DNA of 64,000 nucleotides from Flaccisagitta enflata (lineage: Eukaryota > Chaetognatha > Sagittoidea > Aphragmophora), in assembly GCA_965153355.1 (NCBI GenBank), contig OZ231126.1, forward strand, positions 105,524,001 to 105,588,000, given 5' to 3'. The notes beneath the pieces are model-generated. The model was given only the letters and a program-made list of their open reading frames with translations, was not told where the DNA came from and ran no database searches. This document shows, in pieces, positions 56,730 through 64,000 of the stretch. Each line of letters opens with the position of its first letter. The first letter of the stretch is position 1. The position numbers and the translations under genes are program-made.

Positions 56730-57538
56730 ATGGCTGAACCATCAAATGGTGCTGTTTTGGAAATTGTTCTGAAGCATCCCGATGCTCGTATGCCTTTGGG
56801 TCAACCCGGTCGCGTCGTGTCGTGCGGCCCGGTTACGATTTCCGGCCTCAATTGGGCCGTGGTCAATACAGGTGTTCAACTGGTCATTCCCGAAGGCCAT
56901 GTGGGAACTATTTGTTCCAGAAGCGGCTTGGCCGCGACTCACGGTATCACGGTTCAAACGGGAATCATTGATCCAAATTATCAAGGAGAGGTCAAGGTAA
57001 ATAAGGTTGCTTATGTATGTGTCACTGATTAATTTACTGACTTGTTGGTTGACATAGCGAGCTGTAGAACTGTGCTGTTTTTGTTTTGATTTTCCTTATT
57101 TAGTTGTCGAGTTTTTAGTCGCGTGCTACGCGACTCTTCACCCCACTTTGTCGGTCCGTCCGTCCGTCCGTTGGTCGCACTTTACTCTTTCGGTTATTGC
57201 GATCTTTGACTTCACTGCTCCTGCCTGTGATTAAGTGACTTCAAATACGGCCCCTGCCCATCGGCACACGACTGGGGTAGCCGTGTATCCGGCCTTTGTT
57301 TAGTAAATTGCTAGCTTTTATCTATATATGTGTATGTTTTCTTTTATTCTTTCAGGTGCTCATGTTCAATCACTCTTCCAAACCTTACGAGGTTGAGACT
57401 CACGAGCGCGTGGCTCAAATCATCTTTTCTCGCGTCGCAGCTATTGAAGTTAGGCACGTCCAATCTCTCTTTGCACTGGGTCCGCAACATGCGACGGAAC
57501 GCGGAGAGGATGGACTAGGATCTAGCGGTCGTTTTTAG
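56730..57538 (+). CDS. dUTPase-like protein, two exons
   Basis: The exons are 56,730-56,996 and 57,356-57,538, joined by a phase-0 GT-AG intron, giving 149 residues. A 5' UTR acceptor (TTTTTGCAG) precedes the ATG by 6 bases. Trimeric dUTPases hydrolyse dUTP to dUMP and diphosphate. Visible motifs are 2 (R-S-G-L-A, residues 64-68), 3 (I-I-D-P-N-Y-Q-G, catalytic-type Asp81 and Tyr84), 4 (R-V-A-Q-I-I, 107-112) and 5 (R-G-E-D-G-L-G-S-S-G, 138-147). Motif 1 (A-G-Y-D-L type) is not recognisable near residues 24-40, so activity is uncertain. The intron holds a HINE (57,116-57,299), and the stop codon is the first three bases of another HINE. A host origin cannot be excluded, but the neighbours suggest a virus-like locus. 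Confidence 0.8.
57116..57299 (-). mobile_element. Complete HINE-like element in the dUTPase intron
   Basis: Read on the + strand it starts with the hairpin TAGTCGCGTGCTACGCGACT, then (GTCC)n and the family body. It ends CCGTGTATCCGGCCTTTGT, one T longer than consensus. It fills about half of the 359-bp intron without touching the splice sites. Confidence 0.9.
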
Positions 57539-57640
57539 TTGCGGACACGCAACATTATAAACCTTGTTGATTGTCCGTTAGTCGGTTCGTCTTTTGTGAG
57601 GGTATGGCAACGATATTGTGACCTAGTGTCATTTGTTGAA
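57536..57640 (-). mobile_element. HINE-like element, AGTTGCG hairpin, at dUTPase end
   Basis: The hairpin TAGTTGCGGACACGCAAC follows a T-run and is succeeded by a short GTCC/GTCGG tract and CAACGATATTGTGACC, shared with 17,513-17,760. The element begins with the TAG that ends the dUTPase frame. Its far end is unclear. Confidence 0.6.
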
Positions 57641-58056
57641 TATTGTAAGGCGACAGTTAAACTAAGTGGGCAAATTATAAATTGATAAAATGTATTTTGA
57701 TTTCTTGTGCGTTATTTCAATTATTTAATCATATATAATTTGATAATAAATAAACAATTTGCGAAAAAAAAACGGTGTATTTACATAATTGCAAAAAAAG
57801 GCTGGTCAGAAATGAGAAAGTTTATTTTCTTCGTCGTCGTGTTCTTCTTTTTTTTCTCGTGCAGGTCCGTTTTCGATACTGTTTTGAAAATTAATAACAG
57901 AAATAGGTTATTTGTTAGCCCCTGGGATTTGCTGTTGACAATTATTTGAGTTCAAGTAGGTCTGAAATTTAATAATTTGAATATTTATTATAAGAACTGT
58001 GATTTAGATAGCGGTCTAAATGTTTAAGCAGTTAGGACATCAAAGTTTGTGGATCT
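57641..58056. other. AT-rich spacer between convergent genes
   Basis: No firm gene is present. A plus-strand frame at about 57,812-57,949 begins with a hydrophobic Met-Arg-Lys-Phe-Ile-Phe-Phe stretch but crosses a pyrimidine tract ending in CAG, so it may be an intron-exon border or noise. Confidence 0.4.
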
Positions 58057-58188
58057 TTATTCCTTGGGTCCGGGCTTTTTGGTGCGGCGTCTTTTTTTCA
58101 CTCTTCCGCTTTGCGTTTGTCTTGTTCCCATCTTTAAATCTCGGGCTAAAGTTCGAGTTTCTAGACTTTCATTTGCCGTGGCAAACAT
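58057..58188 (-). CDS. Small highly basic peptide, 43 aa
   Basis: ATG at 58,188, stop at 58,057-58,059. The C-terminal half is dominated by Lys/Arg (V-K-K-R-R-R-T-K-K-P-G-P-K). It follows the membrane-protein gene on the same strand. Small basic core peptides accompany adenain-type proteases in adenoviruses, so a DNA-packaging peptide is possible, but no family match is visible and a frame of this length can be accidental. Confidence 0.35.
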   Translation of the reverse strand: MFATANESLETRTLARDLKMGTRQTQSGRVKKRRRTKKPGPKE

Positions 58189-58335
58189 AGTTGGCTTAAT
58201 TTAGTCATGTGTGTTCTCTGTGGTATGCATACAAGTATTAAAGATTTTTAAGATAACTATATAAAATCTTTACAGATTAGCTGTTGTTAACACAAAAAAA
58301 CCATAATTAAGACGTTGAGGCAAAAGTTTGGCAGA

Positions 58336-58648
58336 TTACAGTTTTAGACAGGCGGTATTTTCAATTGTAACATTTGACCCGTTGTTGAATACGCTTTGAT
58401 TGGATGAGAAATTTGTAGGACAAATGTCGTAGTATGGGAACTTCACCTGAGAGGAAAGAAGTTAGGTTAGGTATTATAATTATGGCGTGCTTGTAGGTTG
58501 GTCCAATTGGACAGTTAATCAAATGTGTGCATGTGCGCTTGTTGTGTACCTGAAACCGAAGTGACACTTGTGTTGACAGAAGTATGATAACAATGAGAGC
58601 AATTGTTGCAATAGCGTATACACGCCATTGCTGACGGGTAGACTCCAT
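58336..58648 (-). CDS. Small spliced membrane protein, 69 aa
   Basis: Exon 1 is 58,648-58,550 (33 codons) and exon 2 is 58,446-58,336, joined by a 103-bp GT-AG intron in phase 0 (donor CAG|GTACAC, acceptor CTCTCAG|GTG). Exon 1 encodes a short charged N-terminus and one clear membrane helix (about residues 10-26). Exon 2 encodes an exposed tail with four N-glycosylation sequons (N-x-S/T) and two Cys. Without splicing the frame also stays open past the donor, ending at 58,361. It starts 67 bp after the protease stop, on the same strand. The family is not recognised. The glycosylated single-pass layout would suit a virion or cell-surface protein, which is inference only. Confidence 0.5.
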
Positions 58649-58714
58649 TATGATGCAGTAGCTTATAGCATATGACTGTAATACAAAAAACATGACATCA
58701 ATTAAAGCCGTTCA

Positions 58715-59272
58715 TTATGTGAAATGTTTTCTATACATTCTAAGAATCAGGTTTTCATTGGTTTTTACGGAATTTCGAACGAATAGTTTTTGCAGCCTGA
58801 AAATATCGGCCAATCGTTTCTTTCCATGAGTATATGCAATTATTCCGCAACAGGCATAGCCACATAATCGGCTGGTATTTTTTTGGTATTTACCATTTAG
58901 ACAGTGGAATCGTAATGAGTTGTTTAAGCAAAAATTTTTAATGTTTTGCAACACTAAGTGGTTGCTAGAAATTTCGCCGAGGCTATCACAGGTTAAGGCG
59001 TGGTAAAAGCGTTCGTTTTGCCTTAGAACGATTATATTAAACCAATGCCCAATCACCACAGACTCTGAATTGCCATCATTTTCATCTAGTGTATTGACTA
59101 TAAAGTTATAAACTGGTTGCTTTTTATAGTTTTTAAGTTGTATGTTTGGCAGATCAGAGTGGCATAGAATGAAATCCCCATTATGGGTTGAACGGTAGCA
59201 ACTAGAACAGTTCTTTAGGATATCCTCAAGATCGGTTTTTGCCGTTGCATCTTTGTAGTTTGGTGCCGGCAT
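58715..59272 (-). CDS. Adenain-type cysteine protease (Polinton/adenovirus family)
   Basis: An intact 185-residue single-exon frame from an ATG at 59,272. Adenain-fold proteases mature capsid and core proteins in adenoviruses and Polinton-like viruses. The catalytic pattern is complete: His76 in G-H-W-F, Asp96 in C-D-S-L-G, Gln130 in K-Y-Q and Cys137 in R-L-C-G-Y-A-C. The Gln-to-Cys spacing of 7 equals that of human adenovirus adenain (Gln115, Cys122), and the His-Trp pair is shared. The length (about 185-205 residues in the family) is normal. It lies 60 bp downstream of the capsid-like gene on the same strand, the expected morphogenesis-block arrangement. No lesions are visible. Confidence 0.87.
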   Translation of the reverse strand: MPAPNYKDATAKTDLEDILKNCSSCYRSTHNGDFILCHSDLPNIQLKNYKKQPVYNFIVNTLDENDGNSESVVIGHWFNIIVLRQNERFYHALTCDSLGEISSNHLVLQNIKNFCLNNSLRFHCLNGKYQKNTSRLCGYACCGIIAYTHGKKRLADIFRLQKLFVRNSVKTNENLILRMYRKHFT

Positions 59273-59331
59273 GTTCTCGGGCGTGGATTTACTGATCGAC
59301 GTCTGTTTACAGGAAAAACATAGTTGCGTTT

Positions 59332-62288
59332 TTAGTTGTGTGTACGCGGTCGATTACTCCTAGCTTTTTTATGTTGCCTTTGCTTTCTCTCGCATGCGAT
59401 TAAATAGTCGTGTATCCGACCTTGTTTATGGTATGTACCGTAAGATTTCCAAGTCTTCAGATCTTTATCGATGAGTAAACTTGAGGGTTGTTTGTAGAAG
59501 ATGGTAGCTCTTAGAGGATGAGTAAGAGCCTGGGAAAAGCTTGAGAAAAAAAAATAACATAGTTTTAATAATAATTGAAAAAGAAAGATGTTAATTAGGC
59601 ATATGGAAGCGACGGGAAGAAAATCCGCTTCCGATTTGGTGGGTGGGATATTTATAAGAAATTCAATTGTAAAATACCAGTGTAAGTGGAAGCGGCAAGT
59701 GGTGGAAGCGGTGGAAGCGTTGGTAGCGGTGGAAGCGTTTTTTTTTGCATTTTTTAAGAATAACGATGATTAGGTGTGTTTAAGTACAGTGTGTAAAATT
59801 ACCGTAAGTAAAGCGTTGTTTTTCTGGGGGTGACCGTGGATTTGTTCAGAATTCTATCTCCCAACGCTCCACTAATTAACAAAAATATGCGAAAAAATGT
59901 TTTAATTTGTTGTTAGGTGGTACATGTGTACATATAGTGTTGTAAAAATTGTGTTACCTGTACAAATTTTCTGAAGTAGAGGCGCTATTTCTGAACGGAA
60001 GATAAAAGTTCGATTCATACCAAGATTTTTTTGACATTGATGGCCCGTTTTCGTCTGTTGGTAATATGAAAAGGTATTGCGGAAGCGGAAATTTTACGGA
60101 AGCGCTGTTATTACAATTTTTTGGAAGCGCTGTCAAGAGTTTTTTTTTAAGCGCCTTTGGGAGTGTTTACCTATCTGTCCAGATAATTCCATCGCGATTA
60201 AAAAGCTGGCCTGTACGTGCTTTTCGGAGGTGAACAAATATCCGCAATCATTAGCTTGAGTTTGACATGGGCAAGAGGGAAGTCTGTATGCAAAGAAACA
60301 AGGCCGGATACACGGCAATCTAGTCGCGGACGGTTTGGCAGGAGCAGTAGGGCGAAAACCGCTCGGAATTTAGAAATGTGACCGACGGACGGACCGACGG
60401 ACGGACCGACGGGCCGACCGACACGGCAAGGTGTAGAGTCGCGTGTCCGCGACTAAAAAGTGTAAAAGTGAATAAATTAATCATTAAAAAAAATCATAAA
60501 CGGAAGAAATAATTACTAACTTGAGGTTCAGTGAAGTTTCCACGAAAGCTTGGGCCAAATTATGGCGTTTGAAATGCAAGATATTTTTTTTCAGGTCTCC
60601 AATGAGGCTAGTATTACGGTGTAATACTAAATAAAAGTATGAATACGGTTCCTTCGTGGAGACATCCAGCCATGCCTGTAAGCGCCCTGGGAGTAAGAGA
60701 TTGAAAAATTTAAAGAAAAAAAAATTTTCTTGGGGTTTTTAGGTTTTTTTGGATTTTTTTTGTTTTTTTCACCTTTTTCAATGGGGTGGGTTATTATCGT
60801 ATCGCGAAGATAACTAAATTCCATGCTATTATTGTTCAACTTTTGATGGATTTGAATCAAAGATGAATCATCAAGGATGCAAAGTAAGGCATACAAACAT
60901 CCATCCTCTGGAGCCAAGTGGGGTTTACAGGCTGTTTGAGTAATGAAAATTTTGGCGTCTTCCGCAAATGTGATTTTCAGACCTAAGAATTAAAGAGGAT
61001 TAATCATCTGTAGTTGTAGTTGTAGTTGTAGTTACTACAAATAAATGAATTTACGGGGTGGTGACTCACCAATGTCTATGTTTGCCGGCAATAAACTAGG
61101 CAGGGATTCCAGGGGAGAATGAAGGGTCATGAACAATGAATGTTTTTTCTTGGCTAGCAAGCTTTTGCAGACTCTTCCAAGGGCTTTTGTAGGTTGTTTG
61201 ACTGTGACGCCATTTGTGGTAACATCATTGAAACAGGTGGAAATATCGCTTGTGGCAGCGTCCTCGATATCGAATTCAGGGAGTTCGAATTCCTTAAGGC
61301 AACTTGTAAATGAAAAAATATAATAATAAATAATCATTAAAATTTCAATGATTTTGGAAGCGGTTAAACAAACGGTGTGGAAGCGATAAAATTCTTTTGG
61401 AAGCGTTTTTATTATTTTGGAAGCGCTTTGAATATTTTGGAAGCGTTTTATGTGCTTCCAAAATAATAAAAATGCTTCCGGCAGCGGTCTATTGTCTCCG
61501 GAAGCATTTTTTAAACGCTTCCGGAAGCGTTTGACGCTTCCGGCAGCGATTTACTGCCTCCGGTAGCGTTTTTTAAACGCTTCCGGAAGCGTTTGCTGCT
61601 TCCAAATGCTTTTAAGCGCTTCCAAATGTTTTTGACGTTGTTAAACGCTTCCGGAAGCGTTTAATTACTTTTAAACTCTTCTAGAAGCTTTTTTTTTCAT
61701 CGATACTGTTTTTTTTTCTAAAAAAGCGGCATAGGCTAAATTTAAATTACCTTTTTCGGGTTTTGTCGGTAAATTTGGTCAAATAGTTTAGGCGGGCCAG
61801 AATAGGATAGAACCCATCGTCCCTTAATGGAGGGAAAAAATAAGGAAATAAATTGATGATATGGCAGTGTAAGGATGGTGGCTACATCATTAGTAAAGCG
61901 TGTGTTTTTTTTTGTTTTTTTACCTGTTCAAGAGACTTTCTCCCAAGTTTACAATCACGGAATCAATTAGCGAATGCGCTAACGGCGTCGCGATTGAGCA
62001 AAAGTCATCCAGAACAAGGGCGGCTTTACCTTCCTTTTCGCAGTGAAAGTCCAGCGATAGAAACATTTGTCTCGAATTCAGGAAACAAGCGCTGTCTTTA
62101 TAATGGTAGTTCATAAGCCGACTGTTTTGAGTTAATTTGATGCCGTCTTTTGGGCGGATCTTCACATATTCGCAATACCGAATGCCAGATTGCACAACAA
62201 GATCGTTTTGGGCCAGTAGTGACGCGACGGTAGGGTCCATGGCCGAGCTTGGCGGATGAAACGTAGGTTGTTTTGTGGGGTCTGCCAT
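59332..62288 (-). CDS. Major-capsid-like protein, about six exons
   Basis: The exons on the minus strand are 62,288-61,924, 61,302-61,070, 60,982-60,773, 60,054-59,958, 59,871-59,803 and 59,539-59,332. All introns are GT-AG and phases match throughout (2, 1, 1, 2, 2), giving about 393 residues. Exon 1 ends with H-S-L-I-D-S-V-I-V-N-L-G-E-S-L-L, resembling the N-terminal jelly-roll strand of Polinton/adintovirus capsid proteins (H-S-L-F-x-x-V-x-V-x-L-N-G-x-x-V). The exon 2/3 border has L-L-P-A-N-I-D-I-G-L-K-I-T-F, resembling the L-L-P-N-v-x-l-x-I-x-l strand. The TATAA-like sequence at 62,331-62,335 could be its promoter. The last 31 codons fall in a HINE relic, so the true 3' end is uncertain. 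It is shorter than most double-jelly-roll capsids (usually 450 or more), so an exon may be missed. Confidence 0.6.
59333..59425 (+). mobile_element. Decayed HINE-like element at the capsid gene 3' end
   Basis: On the + strand it begins TAGTTGTGTGTACGCG and ends AGTCGTGTATCCGACCTTGT. The hairpin is degenerate and the (GTCY)n tract is lost. Its first base lies within the predicted stop codon of the minus-strand capsid-like frame. Confidence 0.6.
59604..59745. repeat. GGAAGCG motif cluster in capsid-gene intron 5
   Basis: Five GGAAGCG words, several as GGAAGCGGT tandem units, plus one CGCTTCC. It is translatable as a Val/Glu-Ala repeat by accident. It lies in the intron between exons 5 and 6. 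Confidence 0.8.
60298..60455 (+). mobile_element. Complete HINE-like element in a capsid-gene intron
   Basis: It starts ACAAGGCCGGATACACGGCA and ends with the hairpin AGTCGCGTGTCCGCGACTA, with a (GACCGACG)n tract inside. It is nearly identical in structure to 24,500-24,653. It lies in the 718-bp intron between exons 3 and 4. Confidence 0.9.
61354..61662. repeat. GGAAGCG array with three 20-bp palindromes (intron 1)
   Basis: The perfect palindrome AAACGCTTCCGGAAGCGTTT occurs at 61,513-61,532, 61,575-61,594 and 61,643-61,662. To its left (61,354-61,445) are five direct GGAAGCG copies; between and around are variants such as CGCTTCCGGCAGCG. The whole lies in the 621-bp first intron of the capsid-like gene. 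Confidence 0.95.
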
Positions 62289-62847
62289 GATTGTTTATGT
62301 AAAACACAATGGGGGCGGTTTAAGTGGGGATTATATCGAGTAAAAGTTAAGCACCGTGGCAAAAATTGTTTGTTTGTTTGTTTTTTTCGCGTTTGATAGT
62401 GTTGTCTTTGTTTCTTTCTCATAATTGGACCATTTTGGGTTTAGATGAAGGATGTTTCGGTTATTTCTACAGTTTTTTTTTTCTTTGCGGGTCTTACGGT
62501 GTCTGTTGGGGATGTTTCTTTTCGTTTCTTTGGTTGTTTTTGTGTTTTGTTTTGGTTTTGGTCTTTGGTTGTTTTTTTGTTTGTTTGATTTGGTGTTTCT
62601 TTTTTTTCAAAGGAATAGTAAATTGTTTGATCAAGGGTCTGCGGTCTAGTTGTTTTTCTTACGTACCACGACATCTAAATTTTGAAAATATAAGCATATT
62701 TAAGCTAAATAGGGAAAACAAGATGGGAAGTAAGGAGGGGGGGGAAATGGGCTTGACAATGGAGGTAACTAGGGATATGAAAGTGATTGGTTATGTTTAA
62801 TTTGAGTAGAATGACAAATACTAATATTAAAATAAAAAATTGAATTT
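62289..62847. other. Intergenic region upstream of the capsid-like gene
   Basis: A T/G-rich plus-strand stretch (62,370-62,640) gives only Phe/Val/Leu-rich frames. No gene is recognised. It contains the putative promoter side of the capsid-like gene. Confidence 0.45.
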
Positions 62848-62886
62848 GGAAGCGGAAGCGGAAGCGGAAGCGGAATCGGAAGCGGT
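62848..62886. repeat. (GGAAGC)n tandem motif between capsid genes
   Basis: Five GGAAGCG words in 40 bp, with one CTGCTTCC shortly after. It is the same motif as in the capsid-gene introns and lies just 3' of the penton-like gene. Confidence 0.9.
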
Positions 62887-62971
62887 TCTAAAAATAAACT
62901 GCTTCCACATCTCTAGATGGGACAGGGAAAAGACAATGGGGACTCGGGCGTTGTACAGTGGGAGTGCAGTT

Positions 62972-64000
62972 CTAATACGGACTAATGTATGGAGTAATAT
63001 CAATTTGTAAAGACATGTAAGTCTTTTTTTGAAACGTTATCTTGTGGAAACGATCGTCAAGTAAGCATAAGTGAAATCGGGATAAAAGGGTTTTGGCGCT
63101 GTTGAGACGGTGGCCATTTTCGTCGGCGTTGGACAAAAAAATCAATTGGGAATCGATGCACGCCTCGTCGATAACGACGCTAGATAATATTTGATAATCG
63201 GCGTAGTAACTTTCTCGGAGCCATTGGTCTCTTTTAAGAGTGTTGCACAAGTTGCTGACGAGTAAAATTACTCTGGGCACTGGACGAACTGGGAATGCTA
63301 AACTTTGACTCGGATGTTGTATGTTATTGGAAATACTTGTCGCGGGTTTTGTTTCTAACGAGTGGTATGAGTAAGGGCCCAATGTTATATTGGAAGAGGA
63401 TGCGTCCGCCCCCAGAACGTGGCTGCAATTACTTGCAAACGTGACGGTGAAAGAGACTCCGTTATCAAGGAAAAATGGTTTAGGGTTGAGGGTGACTTTT
63501 AATTTCTTGGTGTTGGGGTTTAAGCCGAGTCTTATCAATTCGTATTGGCTTTTAACCACCGTGGTCAATTTTATGTGCTTTTCAAGGATGCTTAGTATTT
63601 CTTTAGTTTTAATGGCTTGCTCAATCAGGTGTTTGTTGGCCGCGATGAGATCTCTTAGGTAGGTCAATGAATTGTCTGTCAATGGGCTAAGAGGATCATC
63701 TTCGTCTTCTCGTTCTAAAACTGACATATCTTGCAGCCAACGGGCTGTTTCTGTGTTTATTCTGTTTTTAGGCCCGTCCTCTTGATCGTACGCTTGCTTC
63801 AAATTGACGTCGTGAAAATGGTCAAGATTTATGGCGTTTTCGAGGTAAAGGGCGCGAATCCGCTCTTCAGTTGGCAGGATGGTTGTCGACTCTCCGATCC
63901 ATTTCTCTTCGGTGGCTTTGGACATGAACTTTGGGTTGGTGAAGTTACTTGTCACGCGTGGTTTGATATCATCGTCTGTAACGTCGATCAAAGCGCATAA
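62972..64000 (-). CDS. Penton-like minor capsid protein candidate, 5' end outside window
   Basis: A frame of about 340 codons is open to the window edge and ends with TAG at 62,972-62,974. The C-terminal 160 residues contain strands reading V-S-F-T-V-T-F, then P-R-V-I-L-L-V-S-N-L, a Y-Y-A-D-Y segment, and F-H-L-C-L-L-D-D-R-F-H-K-I-T-F. That resembles the penton-like (minor capsid) proteins of Polintons, which end in a conserved x-I-x-l-x-D-x-x-G-x-x-I-x-F strand pair. The N-terminal part is charged and helical. It is collinear with the capsid-like and protease genes. The family assignment is by eye; no lesion is seen. Confidence 0.5.
   Translation of the reverse strand, partial: LCALIDVTDDDIKPRVTSNFTNPKFMSKATEEKWIGESTTILPTEERIRALYLENAINLDHFHDVNLKQAYDQEDGPKNRINTETARWLQDMSVLEREDEDDPLSPLTDNSLTYLRDLIAANKHLIEQAIKTKEILSILEKHIKLTTVVKSQYELIRLGLNPNTKKLKVTLNPKPFFLDNGVSFTVTFASNCSHVLGADASSSNITLGPYSYHSLETKPATSISNNIQHPSQSLAFPVRPVPRVILLVSNLCNTLKRDQWLRESYYADYQILSSVVIDEACIDSQLIFLSNADENGHRLNSAKTLLSRFHLCLLDDRFHKITFQKKTYMSLQIDITPYISPY

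Noticed and set aside
57296-57355. Extended dUTPase exon 2 start with a hydrophobic leader
   Set aside because: The leader reads through an intron end with a pyrimidine tract and CAG acceptor; the protein motif continues exactly from 57,356.
59588-59773. Plus-strand frame with Val-Glu-Ala repeats
   Set aside because: It is a reading of the GGAAGCG intronic repeat on the strand opposite to the capsid-like gene.
61354-61662. Repeat array resembling CRISPR at first sight (also other arrays)
   Set aside because: Units are short, palindromic and irregularly spaced in a eukaryotic intron; no unique spacers of constant length and no cas genes.
62366-62800. Plus-strand 144-codon frame
   Set aside because: Phe/Val/Cys-rich translation of a T/G-rich spacer with no recognisable feature; overlaps the upstream region of the capsid-like gene.

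Overview
This is a eukaryotic, almost certainly metazoan, genome window. It has spliceosomal introns, several retrotransposon classes, a SINE, many small DNA transposons and very abundant microsatellites. The species cannot be named from the sequence; a repeat-rich invertebrate, perhaps marine, is only a guess. No ordinary host housekeeping gene, rRNA or functional tRNA is recognisable. Layout: 1-3,997 is one giant inverted repeat. 4,190-10,077 is a decayed BEL/Pao retrotransposon. 10,080-27,750 is non-coding and packed with MITEs, foldback-like elements, Helentron-type (HINE-like) short elements and microsatellites. 27,998-31,702 is a second large inverted repeat, built from a Ty3/gypsy pol segment and a SINE head, followed by a SINE and gypsy RT/RNase H on the minus strand to 33,059. 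33,245-42,480 is again repeats plus a LINE endonuclease remnant. 42,480-49,663 is a second, better preserved BEL/Pao element. 49,934-54,067 is a LINE interrupted by a HINE and by a 1.3-kb TIR transposon. The last 8 kb (55,973-64,000) is different. It holds a compact set of genes with intact reading frames, several of them spliced, that look like the virion-morphogenesis block of a Polinton/Maverick- or adintovirus-like DNA virus. On the minus strand, in order, are a penton-like protein (open at the window edge), a major-capsid-like protein split into about six exons, an adenain-type cysteine protease with a canonical His-Asp-Gln-Cys arrangement, a small spliced membrane protein and a tiny basic peptide. 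On the plus strand, converging on these, are an unrecognised basic coiled-coil protein and a two-exon dUTPase-like gene. Retroelements elsewhere in the window are full of frameshifts; these genes are not. The insertions I could place in the block lie in introns, at gene ends or between genes. The long introns carry repeated GGAAGCG motifs, including three perfect 20-bp palindromes. This spliced, repeat-decorated virus-like locus is the most interesting object in the window. A second useful result is that two HINE copies have recognisable empty sites (one in a duplicated repeat, one in a LINE reading frame). They fix the element ends exactly and show no target-site duplication.
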